In this document: piece after piece, positions 17,538 to 25,576 of the stretch
Numbering within the stretch: the stretch's first letter is position 1
Layout of the letters: every line of letters begins with the position of its first letter
DNA from: Azospirillum oryzae
GTDB lineage: Bacteria > Pseudomonadota > Alphaproteobacteria > Azospirillales > Azospirillaceae
Assembly (NCBI RefSeq): GCF_900177515.1
Contig: NZ_FXAK01000007.1
Coordinates: forward strand, 62,001 to 126,000
DNA length: 64,000 bases
Direction of reading: 5' to 3'
Program-made: the position numbers and the translations under genes
Notes under the pieces: generated by a model
Database searches by the model: none
What the model was told of the DNA's origin: nothing
The model's input: the letters and a program-made list of their open reading frames with translations, nothing else

Positions 17538-17954
17538 ATGCCTGAGTCCGCTCCACCCGAGTCCCCCGTACAGCTCCCGCTTCGTCCCGGCCGCCCTCCC
17601 GCGGGTGTCGGCACCGCTTCGGCGGAGGTCGTCGATCTGCGCCGTTACCGTCTGGCCCGCCTGATCCGCGATGCCGGGCGGCAGCAGGGGGAGCTGGCGA
17701 AGCTGATGCGGGACTCCGCGCAGGAGCGGACGCAGTTGGCGGAGGCGCTGCAGGGCGCGCAACGCCACCTCGCCAGCATCGCCGACAATTACAAGGTCCT
17801 GCTGGTGCGGCTGAAGCGGGAGAAGGACTTCCGCGACGCCTGCCAGGAGGCGGCGGAGCTGGAGGATCTGGACGAGATGATCCGGCGCCGCGACGCGCTG
17901 GCCCTGGAACTGGAGGCGATCCGCCGCACCCCCCGCGGCGCCGCCAACGCCTGA
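17538..17954 (+). CDS. small coiled-coil protein between chvG and hprK
   Basis: The 138-residue protein is not recognised. After about 35 disordered proline-rich residues it is one long charged helix, likely a coiled coil (VDLRRYRLARLIRDAGRQQG onward to EAIRRTP). It has no membrane segment or signal. AAGGATGTGGGG lies before the start. Its position inside the chvIG-hprK-PTS block, in the same direction, suggests it is transcribed with these regulators. Confidence 0.65.
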   Translation: MPESAPPESPVQLPLRPGRPPAGVGTASAEVVDLRRYRLARLIRDAGRQQGELAKLMRDSAQERTQLAEALQGAQRHLASIADNYKVLLVRLKREKDFRDACQEAAELEDLDEMIRRRDALALELEAIRRTPRGAANA

Positions 17955-18002
17955 GGAGTCTCGCCGCTCAAGCAATCAGACCGAAAGAACGGTCGGAAGC
18001 GG

Positions 18003-18572
18003 ATGGGGGAGCCCGGACAGGTTTCCCCGCCTGACATCATGGGCCACCGTTCCGTTTCCATTGACAGAATCGGCGCCACGTCTCACCTTCGCCAGACTAT
18101 GGTGACGATTCACGGCACCTGCGTCTTGCTCTCCGGAATCGGCGTGCTGCTGCGTGGAGAGTCCGGACGGGGAAAATCGGATTTGGCCTTGCGACTGATC
18201 GATGGCGGCGCCCTGCTGGTCGCGGATGACCGGGTGGTGCTGCAGAGCGAGCCCGGCCGCCTGACCGCCTCATCCCCGCCCGCCCTGTCCGGGCTGCTGG
18301 AGGTGCGGGGCGTCGGCATCCTGCCCGTTCCCTCGGCCCCGTCCGCTCTTGTCGGTCTCGTCGTCGATCTGGTTTCCCGTCCGGAGGTGGAGCGCCTGCC
18401 GGAGGCGGAGACCGAGACGCTGCTGGGCGTCGCCCTGCCCCGCCTCGGGCTCTGCGCCTTCGACGCCTCGACCCCCGCCAAGATCCGCCTTGCCGCCGCC
18501 AGCCTGTGCGGCGGCCGGCTGGACCGGGTGCCCGCCAGCCTGTCCGCCCAGCCGAGCCCGGTCACATCATGA
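18003..18572 (+). CDS. hprK: HPr kinase/phosphorylase, short alphaproteobacterial form
   Basis: This enzyme phosphorylates and dephosphorylates the regulatory serine of HPr. The 189-residue protein contains only the C-terminal catalytic half of the Gram-positive enzyme: VTIHGTCVLLSGIGVLLRGE leading into the P-loop GESGRGKS, DLALRLIDGGALLVADD and the LEVRGVGIL signature of the family. The start at 18003 has GGAAGCGG upstream; ATGs at 18039 and 18099 are alternatives, the last closest to many relatives. It overlaps rapZ by four bases. Confidence 0.9.
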   Translation: MGEPGQVSPPDIMGHRSVSIDRIGATSHLRQTMVTIHGTCVLLSGIGVLLRGESGRGKSDLALRLIDGGALLVADDRVVLQSEPGRLTASSPPALSGLLEVRGVGILPVPSAPSALVGLVVDLVSRPEVERLPEAETETLLGVALPRLGLCAFDASTPAKIRLAAASLCGGRLDRVPASLSAQPSPVTS

Positions 18573-19537
18573 CATCTTCCGACGTGCCGTCTGATCCCGC
18601 CACCACCGCTGCCTCCCGCGGGCGCGTCGTGCTGGTCACCGGCCTGTCGGGCGCCGGCATGTCGGTGGCGCTGAAGGCGCTGGAGGATCTAGGATACGAG
18701 GCGGTGGACAATCTGCGCCTGTCGCTGGTCCCCGCCCTGATTCGGCAGGCCGACCCGAAACGCCGGCCGCTGGCCCTGGTGATCGACAGCCGCACCCGCG
18801 ACTTTTCCGCGCAGAACTTCCTGGACGAGCTGGAGGAGTTGCGGGGCGACAGCGACCTCGACGTCAGCCTGGTCTTCTTGGATTGCGGCGACGAGGTGCT
18901 GCAGCGCCGTTTCACCGAGACCCGCCGCCGCCACCCGCTGGCGGAGGACCGCACGGTGCCCGATGGCATCCAGCGCGAACGCGCCCTGCTGTTCCCGCTG
19001 AAGGAGGAGGCCGACGTCACCATCGACACCACGCAACTGTCCATTCACGATTTGCGGCGCATCCTGTCCGGACATTTCCGGCGTGATGCCCAGGCAGCCT
19101 TGCAGGTGTTCGTGACCTCCTTCTCGTTCCGCCAGGGACTTCCGCGCGAAGCCGATCTGGTCTTCGACGTGCGGTTCCTGACCAACCCGCATTACGATCC
19201 GGAGCTTCGGCCGCTGACCGGCCTGCATCCGGCCGTCGCCGCGCGGGTTGAGGGAGATGCCGACTACCCGGCCTTCTTCCGGAACCTGACCGAGTTGCTG
19301 CGCCCGCTGCTGCCGCGCTACAACCAGGAAGGCAAGAGTTACCTGACCATCGCCATCGGCTGCACCGGCGGCAAGCATCGCTCCGTCTTCGTCGCCGAAC
19401 GGCTGGCGGCATGGCTGAAGGAGCAGGGGCTGCGGGTCAACCTGAGCCATCGCGAACTGGACCGGCAGGGCCTGCGCACCGGGACCGGCGCCCAGGGCGG
19501 CGGTCAGGCTCCCCACCAGGCCCCTCATCAGGGATGA
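18569..19537 (+). CDS. rapZ: RapZ/YvcJ-type RNase adapter or nucleotide-binding protein with altered P-loop
   Basis: The 322-residue protein aligns with RapZ over its length. The N-terminal P-loop-like domain is LVTGLSGAGMSVALKALEDL, and the Walker-B-like LALVIDSRTRDF follows. The C-terminal domain has TSFSFRQGLPREADLVFDVR, RFLTNPHYD and IAIGCTGGKHRSVFVAERLA, the most conserved RapZ block. In relatives RapZ presents small RNAs to RNase E or senses metabolites for cell-wall amino-sugar control. The P-loop lysine is replaced by methionine. The last 20 residues are Gly/Gln/His-rich. The gene is coupled to hprK by ATGA overlap. Confidence 0.92.
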   Translation: MTSSDVPSDPATTAASRGRVVLVTGLSGAGMSVALKALEDLGYEAVDNLRLSLVPALIRQADPKRRPLALVIDSRTRDFSAQNFLDELEELRGDSDLDVSLVFLDCGDEVLQRRFTETRRRHPLAEDRTVPDGIQRERALLFPLKEEADVTIDTTQLSIHDLRRILSGHFRRDAQAALQVFVTSFSFRQGLPREADLVFDVRFLTNPHYDPELRPLTGLHPAVAARVEGDADYPAFFRNLTELLRPLLPRYNQEGKSYLTIAIGCTGGKHRSVFVAERLAAWLKEQGLRVNLSHRELDRQGLRTGTGAQGGGQAPHQAPHQG

Positions 19538-19659
19538 TGCAAATTGCGCCTTGACGACCATACGTCCAACCAACGATCCAGATGCGATGTGGGCAGGCGC
19601 CTTGCGGCACCGGCCCGCGCGCAGGTCTCCGGGGAGGACCCAACCTTGAAGGATGTCCC

Positions 19660-20058
19660 ATGATCGGTATGGTTCTTGTCACCCACGGGCGGCTGGCCGA
19701 GGAGTTCATCGCCGCGCTGTTCCACGTCGTGGGCGAACAGCAGCAGGTGCGCGCCGTGTGCATCGGGCCGGACGACGACATGGAGCAGCGCCGCCAGGAC
19801 ATCCTGAATTCGGTGGCGGAGGTCGATGACGGATCGGGTGTCGTGGTGCTGACCGACATGTTCGGCGGCACGCCGTCCAACCTCGCCATCTCCATCATGG
19901 ACAAGGCGAAGGTGGAGGTGATCGCCGGCGTCAACCTGCCGATGCTGATCAAGCTCGCCAGCGTGCGCAAGACCGAGCCGCTCGACAAGTCGGTGATCGC
20001 CGCCCGCGACGCCGGGCAGAAATACATCAACGTCGCCTCCACCCTCCTGTCGGACTGA
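19660..20058 (+). CDS. PTS EIIA component, mannose family (regulatory)
   Basis: This 132-residue single-domain EIIA-Man protein carries the phosphorylatable histidine in MVLVTHGRLAEEF (residue 9). The conserved VVVLTDMFGGTPSNLAI block follows. AAGGATG precedes the start. No EIIB, EIIC or EIID gene is in the window, so it most likely acts as a phosphorylation-dependent regulator and not in sugar uptake. It sits between rapZ and the HPr gene in the same direction. Confidence 0.93.
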   Translation: MIGMVLVTHGRLAEEFIAALFHVVGEQQQVRAVCIGPDDDMEQRRQDILNSVAEVDDGSGVVVLTDMFGGTPSNLAISIMDKAKVEVIAGVNLPMLIKLASVRKTEPLDKSVIAARDAGQKYINVASTLLSD

Positions 20059-20068
20059 ACCGCCCGCG

Positions 20069-20371
20069 ATGAGCCACCCCGACGACATGGCGCCGACCGA
20101 CGGCGAGATCCGCCGCACCGCCACCATCACCAACCAGCGCGGCCTGCATGCGCGCGCCTCGGCCAAGTTCGTCAAGCTGGTCGCCACCTTCAATGCCGAG
20201 ATCTCGGTGCGCCGCGGCGATTCCGTGGTGTCCGGCGAATCGATCATGGGGCTGATGATGCTGGCCGCCGGTCCGGGGACCAGCGTGGAACTGCGCGCCA
20301 GCGGCGCCCAGGCCGATGCGGCGATGGATGCCCTCCTGGATCTGATCAACCGCAAGTTCGATGAAGAGTGA
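20069..20371 (+). CDS. ptsH: phosphocarrier protein HPr
   Basis: The 100-residue protein has the HPr active-site histidine in NQRGLHARASAKFV and the regulatory serine region SGESIMGLMMLAA, the target of HprK. It carries a short extra N-terminus of about 12 residues. It receives phosphate from EI (encoded next, overlapping by 11 bp) and passes it to the EIIA-Man protein. Both the kinase site and the kinase gene are present, so the serine switch should work. Confidence 0.95.
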   Translation: MSHPDDMAPTDGEIRRTATITNQRGLHARASAKFVKLVATFNAEISVRRGDSVVSGESIMGLMMLAAGPGTSVELRASGAQADAAMDALLDLINRKFDEE

Positions 20372-22199
20372 CCTGCCCCCCGCCGGTGGCCCGGTGGCCG
20401 GCCCCGACCGCGGCGGTTCCGGCGGAACGCCGTCCCTCGACCAGCTGAGCGGTTCGGCACGCGCCCTGCGCGGCCTCGGCGTGTCGCCCGGCATCGCCAT
20501 CGGCCCGGCCCATGTGGTGGAAAGCGGTGCCGTCGCCATCCCGGAATACGTCATCGAACCCGACGCCGTCGAGGCGGAGGTCGCCCGCTTCAACGAGGCG
20601 GCGACCAAGGCGCGCCGCCAGATCAAGAAGCTGAAGAGCAAGGCGCTGGTCCTGCCCGATTCGGCGTCGGAAGAGATCGGATTCCTGCTGGACGCCCACC
20701 TGTCGATGGTCACCAACTCGCGCCTGACCCGCGGGGTGGAGCATCGCATCAAGCAGGACCGCGTCAACGCCGAGGCCGCCATCCAGGCGGAGATCGCCGC
20801 CATTGCCGCCACCTTCGCCGGCATGGACGACGCCTATCTGGCCGGCCGCATCGACGACATCCGCGAGGTCGGGCGGCGGCTGACCCGCAACCTGATGAAG
20901 CAGGAATACCGGGCCTTCAGCACGCTCGCTCCCGGCAGCATCATCCTGGCGGAGGAGCTGACCCCCGCCGACACCGCCCTGCTCGACCCCGCCGTCGTCG
21001 GCGGTTTCGCCACCGTTCTGGGCGGAGCGGAAGGGCACACGGCGATCCTCGCCCGCTCGCTCGGCCTGCCGGCGGTGCTGGGCGCGCCCGGCCTGCTGGC
21101 CGGCGTGCGCAACGGCGTGACGGTGATCGTCGACGGGCTGCAGGGCCGCGTGCTGATCGACCCGCCGGCCGACGTGCTGGACGACTACGGCGAACGCCGG
21201 GCCGCCCGCGAACGCGAGCGCCAGGGATTGAAGAGTTTGCGCAAGCTGCCCGCCGTCACCCGCGACGGCACCGCCGTGACGCTGATGGCGAACCTGGAGC
21301 TGCCCCGCGACCTGGATCAGGCGCTGGAGCATGGCGCCCAGGGCATCGGCCTGCTGCGGACCGAGTTCATGTTCATGAACCGCGACCATCTGCCCGACGA
21401 GGATGAGCAGTACACCGTGCTGCGCACCATGATTGAGGGGATGGGCGGCCGCACCGTCACCGCCCGCACCATGGATCTGGGCGGCGAGAAGCTGGCCGGC
21501 TGGATGGCCGGGCGCTATGGCGAGCCGGCCAACCCGGCGCTGGGCCTGCGCGCCATCCGGCTGGGCCTGCGCGAACCGAAGCTGCTGGAGACCCAGCTGG
21601 CCGCCATGCTGCGGGCCGGCGCCCATGGGCCGTTGCGCATCCTGCTGCCGATGATCGCCTCGGTCACTGAGGTGCAGAAGGTGCGGGAGATGATGGGGCA
21701 GGTCGCCCGCCGGCTGCGCCGCCGCGGCGTCGCCATCGCCGATCCGCTGCCGCCGGTCGGGGTGATGGTGGAGGTGCCGGGGGCGGCGCTGGCCGCCGAC
21801 GCGCTGGCCTATGCCGCCGACTTCTTCTCCATCGGCACCAACGACCTGACCCAGTACACGCTGGCCATCGACCGCGCCGACGAGCAGGTCGCCACCCTCT
21901 ACGACCCGCTGCATCCGGCCGTGCTGCGGCTGATCCAGTTCACGGTGGAGGCGGCCCTGCGCGCCCGCATTCCGGTGTCGGTCTGCGGCGAGATCGCCGG
22001 CGATCCGCGCTATTGCGCGCTGCTGCTGGGTCTTGGCGTGCGCGAGCTGTCGATGGCGCCGCTGTCGGTGCCGGCGGTGAAGAAGCGCATCCGCTCGCTC
22101 GACCTGATGGAGGCGAGCAAGCGTGCCCGCGTCATCATGGACCAGAGCGACAGCGGCCGCATCGCCACGCTGCTGGACGACTTCAACGCCATCCTGTAG
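20361..22199 (+). CDS. ptsI: PTS enzyme I (phosphoenolpyruvate-protein phosphotransferase)
   Basis: The 612-residue enzyme takes phosphate from PEP onto a histidine in GGAEGHTAILARSLGLPAV and passes it to HPr. The N-terminal HPr-binding helical domain, the swivelling His domain and the C-terminal PEP-binding barrel (LLRTEFMFMNR, GLGLRAIRLG-like, SIGTNDLTQYTLAIDR, VCGEIAGDP) are all present. It has no N-terminal GAF domain, so it is plain EI and not PtsP. The gene overlaps ptsH by 11 bp. It ends 9 bp from the convergent cytochrome gene. Confidence 0.95.
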   Translation: MKSDLPPAGGPVAGPDRGGSGGTPSLDQLSGSARALRGLGVSPGIAIGPAHVVESGAVAIPEYVIEPDAVEAEVARFNEAATKARRQIKKLKSKALVLPDSASEEIGFLLDAHLSMVTNSRLTRGVEHRIKQDRVNAEAAIQAEIAAIAATFAGMDDAYLAGRIDDIREVGRRLTRNLMKQEYRAFSTLAPGSIILAEELTPADTALLDPAVVGGFATVLGGAEGHTAILARSLGLPAVLGAPGLLAGVRNGVTVIVDGLQGRVLIDPPADVLDDYGERRAARERERQGLKSLRKLPAVTRDGTAVTLMANLELPRDLDQALEHGAQGIGLLRTEFMFMNRDHLPDEDEQYTVLRTMIEGMGGRTVTARTMDLGGEKLAGWMAGRYGEPANPALGLRAIRLGLREPKLLETQLAAMLRAGAHGPLRILLPMIASVTEVQKVREMMGQVARRLRRRGVAIADPLPPVGVMVEVPGAALAADALAYAADFFSIGTNDLTQYTLAIDRADEQVATLYDPLHPAVLRLIQFTVEAALRARIPVSVCGEIAGDPRYCALLLGLGVRELSMAPLSVPAVKKRIRSLDLMEASKRARVIMDQSDSGRIATLLDDFNAIL

Positions 22200-22208
22200 C
22201 GCCCCCGT

Positions 22209-23069
22209 TCAAGGTGCCTTGCGTCCCGCCATGTGAGCCAGATAGGCGACGACGCGGTCGAGGTCGGCATCGCTCAGCATCGCCGGATCGAAGCCCGGCA
22301 TCTGCTGGCTGGGCCATGTCCGGACGGAGCGAGGATCGCGGACCAGTCTCTTCAGCCCGGCGGGGGTGAGATATTCGGTCGGGCTCATCGGCCGGTTCAG
22401 GTCCGGCCCCATCGTGGCGCTGCCGGCGCCGTTCAGGGTGTGGCAGGCCATGCACTGGGTGATGAACACCGCCTGTCCGGCGCGGATCGGCGAGTCGGCG
22501 GCCAGTCCCGGCTCGACCGCCAGCTGCGGCCAGCGCCGCAACGGATCGTCCGAGGCGACGATGCGGGCCAACTGGTAGGGCCATTGTTCGCTGCGCACCC
22601 CCGACGCCTCCGGCCGCACCCACACCAGATAGAAGGGACCGGCGGACACCTCCTTGCCCGGCAGGTTGGGCCAGGGCCGGTCGGCCGGCTCCACCGCCAG
22701 GAAGGCGACGGCGCCGTCGGGTCCGGTGCGCAGGCACAGCTCCGGCGGCAGCTGCGCGGTGAAGCCGTCCGACGCCACCCCTTCCAGTACGGTACCGGGC
22801 GGGAAATCGCCGATGCCCAGCAGGCTGGCGAGCGGCACGGCGCGGTAGCGCATCGGCCGGCCATAGGAGATGTCGGCGGGAATGTCGACGGTCACCACAT
22901 CGGGCCGGGCCAGCAGGGCGTCGCGGTCGAACACCCGCTCGGCCCCGGCAACGGCGATGGTCAGCGTCGGCCCGCCGGCCAGTGCCGCATGCACTGGCAA
23001 GGCGGCAAGCAGAAGAAACAAGGTGGCGAGCAGGCGCCCGCCCATACGCGCAATCGACGGCTTCATCAT
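22209..23069 (-). CDS. exported cytochrome c with an N-terminal oxidoreductase-like domain
   Basis: The 286-residue protein has a signal peptide (RLLATLFLLLAALPVHAALA). A domain of about 150 residues follows that resembles the molybdopterin-binding part of sulfite-oxidase-type proteins without its cofactor cysteine (LTIAVAGAERVFDRDALLAR, VPLASLLGIG). A class I cytochrome c domain comes last, with the heme site CMACH, GPDLNRP and distal Met in SQQMPGFD. It is periplasmic, and the electron partner is unknown. It overlaps the upstream SNase-like gene by four bases. Confidence 0.85.
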   Translation of the reverse strand: MMKPSIARMGGRLLATLFLLLAALPVHAALAGGPTLTIAVAGAERVFDRDALLARPDVVTVDIPADISYGRPMRYRAVPLASLLGIGDFPPGTVLEGVASDGFTAQLPPELCLRTGPDGAVAFLAVEPADRPWPNLPGKEVSAGPFYLVWVRPEASGVRSEQWPYQLARIVASDDPLRRWPQLAVEPGLAADSPIRAGQAVFITQCMACHTLNGAGSATMGPDLNRPMSPTEYLTPAGLKRLVRDPRSVRTWPSQQMPGFDPAMLSDADLDRVVAYLAHMAGRKAP

Positions 23070-23962
23070 TCCGGGTCTTCCTCCGCGTCGTCCTCATTCC
23101 ATGGGTCGTCCCACGGGTCGTCCCACGGGTCGTCATCGTCGGGGGCGGAGCCTCGCCGGGCGGCGGAGGCCGGTTCCCGCTCCAGCCGCTCGATCTGTTC
23201 GGGATGGGTGATCTCGATCATCGGGCCGTTGCGCAGCGTGATCCAGCCGCGCACGCGCACGCGCCGGCCCTCGTAGGACAGCGGGTCGATGCCAGCGCGG
23301 GTGACCTCGCGCATCGCGGCGCGCCCGATATGGACGGTGACGTCGCTGCGCCAGTCGGCGCCGAAATCCAGCCAGGTCTCGCCGCCGCTCTTGGAGACGG
23401 CCAGCACCACCCCCTCCACCAGTTGGAAGCTGTCGCGGTCGCGGGCGAGTTCGTCGGCGTCGGCGGCATCGCGCACGGCATAGACCCGGCTGCGCCACAG
23501 CCCGCGTCCGGCATCGCGCGCGGTAGTCTCGCCCGCCAGCATCTCGGCGGCATAGGCGCGGGCGTCGGGCCGGGTGTGGACCCGCGCCATTCCGCGGACC
23601 AGCAGCGCCGATTGCAGCCACAGCCCATCCTCCCGCACCAGTTGGGCGAGCAGCCGGTCACGGCGGTCGACCGGCGCCGGCCCATGCAGCAGGACGCGGC
23701 GGCCCAGCGCCAGATCGCTCAACGCCCTCGTCGCCGCCTCCGCCAGCGGCCAGACCCGCCCGTCGGCGGGATTGGAGTTGCGCGGCGGCTTCGCCGCCTC
23801 GATGCCGGCCAGCCGGACCTGTCGGCCGTCCTCCAGCTCCAGCGTATCCCCGTCCAGCACGGCGGCGACCCGCAGCCCTTCCGCCGAAGCGCCCCCGGCC
23901 AGAAGCAGCCAGCCCAGAAGCGGCACGGCCAAGCGCACAAGCGGAAGCGTGACATATCGCAT
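23066..23962 (-). CDS. exported SNase-like (thermonuclease) protein
   Basis: The 298-residue protein starts with a signal peptide (LVRLAVPLLGWLLLAGGASA). Its SNase fold has AAVLDGDTLELEDGRQVRLAGIE, RDRLLAQL and GLWRSRVYAVRDA. Of the classical catalytic set the R-L-A-G-I-[ED] element and one arginine are visible. A second OB-like domain covers residues 175-255. The acidic C-terminus contains repeated DPWD units from a 12-bp DNA repeat. The start at 23962 is the ATG preceding the signal peptide. It is likely co-transcribed with the cytochrome c gene. Confidence 0.82.
   Translation of the reverse strand: MRYVTLPLVRLAVPLLGWLLLAGGASAEGLRVAAVLDGDTLELEDGRQVRLAGIEAAKPPRNSNPADGRVWPLAEAATRALSDLALGRRVLLHGPAPVDRRDRLLAQLVREDGLWLQSALLVRGMARVHTRPDARAYAAEMLAGETTARDAGRGLWRSRVYAVRDAADADELARDRDSFQLVEGVVLAVSKSGGETWLDFGADWRSDVTVHIGRAAMREVTRAGIDPLSYEGRRVRVRGWITLRNGPMIEITHPEQIERLEREPASAARRGSAPDDDDPWDDPWDDPWNEDDAEEDPE
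23103..23138. repeat. 12-bp in-frame tandem repeat in the SNase-like gene
   Basis: GGGTCGTCCCAC occurs at 23103-23114 and 23115-23126, with a third partial copy at 23127-23138. On the coding strand it encodes the repeated DDPW of the acidic tail. Copy-number change would keep the reading frame. Confidence 0.85.
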
Positions 23963-24014
23963 CGGGAATGCCGTCCTTGCGGAACATCCGCCGCCGGGCG
24001 GGGTTCTGACCGGT

Positions 24015-25481
24015 ATGCCGACCCACGTCCCCTTCCGCAAGCCGTTCCGCATGGCGCTGGCCGCGCTCTGGCTCGCCGCCACCCCCGTCCTGGCCCCGAC
24101 CGCGCAGGCCGGGCTGCTCGACAACGTGCTGTCGGGCGGCGACGAGGCGGCGCTCGGCGCGCAGGAGCATCCGAAAATCCTCGCCCAGTTCGGCGGGGAG
24201 GTGAAGGATGCCAAGCTGCAGGGTTATATCGACCGGCTCGGCCGCAAGCTCGCCGCCACCACCGATTTGGCGCGCGAGCCCTGGACCTTCACCGTGCTGG
24301 ACAGCGACGTCGTCAATGCCTTTGCCCTGCCCGGCGGCTATGTCTATGTGACCCGCGGCCTGCTGGCGCTGGCGGAGGACGAGGCGGAGGTGGCCGGCGT
24401 CCTGGCCCACGAGATCGGCCATGTCACCGCCCACCATTCGGCGCAGCGCCAGACCCGGCAGACCATCGCCGGCATCCTTGCCGCCGGGGTCGGGCTGGTG
24501 TTCGGCAACGACACGCTGGCGCAGCTGGCCGGGCTGGGCGGCACCGCCGTGGTCGCCAGCTATTCCCGCGAGCAGGAGCTGGAGGCAGACCGGCTCGGCG
24601 TCGACACCCTGCAGCGGAGCGGCTACGACCCCTTCGCCATGGCGACCTTCCTGGAGACGCTGCGCCGCGACAGCCAGTACGAAGGCTTGCGCGCCGGCGA
24701 CAAGGGCGAGGGCGGCTTCGACTTCTTCGCCAGCCATCCGGCGACCGAGGAGCGCGTGCGCATCGCCGCCGACCTTGCCCGCAAGATGCCGCAGGGTGGC
24801 GCCCGCCCGCGCGATCCTTACCTGGAGGCGGTCGACGGCATGGTCTATGGCGACAGCCCGGAGAACGGCTATGTCCGGGGCCGGACATTCGCCCATCCGC
24901 AGCTGGGGATCGCCTTCACCGTGCCGCAGGGCTATTCGCTGCTGAACGGCGCCGATCAGGTGGTCGCCAAGGGGAAGAACGGCACCGCCATGGCCTTCGA
25001 CGGCGGATCGGCCGCCGGGGTCTCCGACCCGGTCGCCTTCCTGACCGGCGTCTGGGGCAAGGGGGCCAATCTGTCCAACGTCCAGCGCATCACCATCGGC
25101 GGCATGCCGGCGGCGACCGCCACCACGCGCGGCGAGTCCAACGGCGACAGCGCCGACATCCGGCTGGTGGCGATCCGCACGCCGGACGGCAAGATGTACC
25201 GCTTCACCTTCCTGGCGCCGGCGGGGGCGCTGGCTCGTTTCGATGCCGATTTCCAGGCGGCGGCCAACAGCTTCCACCGCCTGACCGCGGAGGAGGCCGC
25301 CCGCTACCGCCCCCGGCGCGTCCAGGTGGTGGCGGTGCGGCCGGGCGACAGTGTCGACGGCTTCGTCCGCCGCATGCCGCAGGAACCCTACGCCGAGGAA
25401 CTGTTCCGGATCATCAACGACCTGCCGCCCGGAACGCCTCTGCAGCCCGGCCAGCGGGTGAAGGTGATCGTCGGCGAATAG
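24015..25481 (+). CDS. M48-family periplasmic metalloprotease
   Basis: The 488-residue protein has a signal peptide (MALAALWLAATPVLAPTAQA), an M48 peptidase domain with the zinc motif HEIGH (residues near 133-137) and the third ligand in SREQELEADRLGVD. FASHPATEERV follows. An unassigned domain then leads to a C-terminal LysM-like segment (VVAVRPGDSVDGFVRRM, PLQPGQRVKVIV). The family includes BepA/LoiP-like outer-membrane quality-control proteases. It is divergent from the SNase-like gene with a 52-bp gap. Confidence 0.92.
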   Translation: MPTHVPFRKPFRMALAALWLAATPVLAPTAQAGLLDNVLSGGDEAALGAQEHPKILAQFGGEVKDAKLQGYIDRLGRKLAATTDLAREPWTFTVLDSDVVNAFALPGGYVYVTRGLLALAEDEAEVAGVLAHEIGHVTAHHSAQRQTRQTIAGILAAGVGLVFGNDTLAQLAGLGGTAVVASYSREQELEADRLGVDTLQRSGYDPFAMATFLETLRRDSQYEGLRAGDKGEGGFDFFASHPATEERVRIAADLARKMPQGGARPRDPYLEAVDGMVYGDSPENGYVRGRTFAHPQLGIAFTVPQGYSLLNGADQVVAKGKNGTAMAFDGGSAAGVSDPVAFLTGVWGKGANLSNVQRITIGGMPAATATTRGESNGDSADIRLVAIRTPDGKMYRFTFLAPAGALARFDADFQAAANSFHRLTAEEAARYRPRRVQVVAVRPGDSVDGFVRRMPQEPYAEELFRIINDLPPGTPLQPGQRVKVIVGE

Positions 25482-25576
25482 AGCCTTTCCCGGCGTGAGC
25501 GTGGCCGCATGAAATCCGCGTAAGGATACAGCCCGGCGGGTTGCCGCCGGACGGGCGGGCGGGTAGGCTGCCGCGC

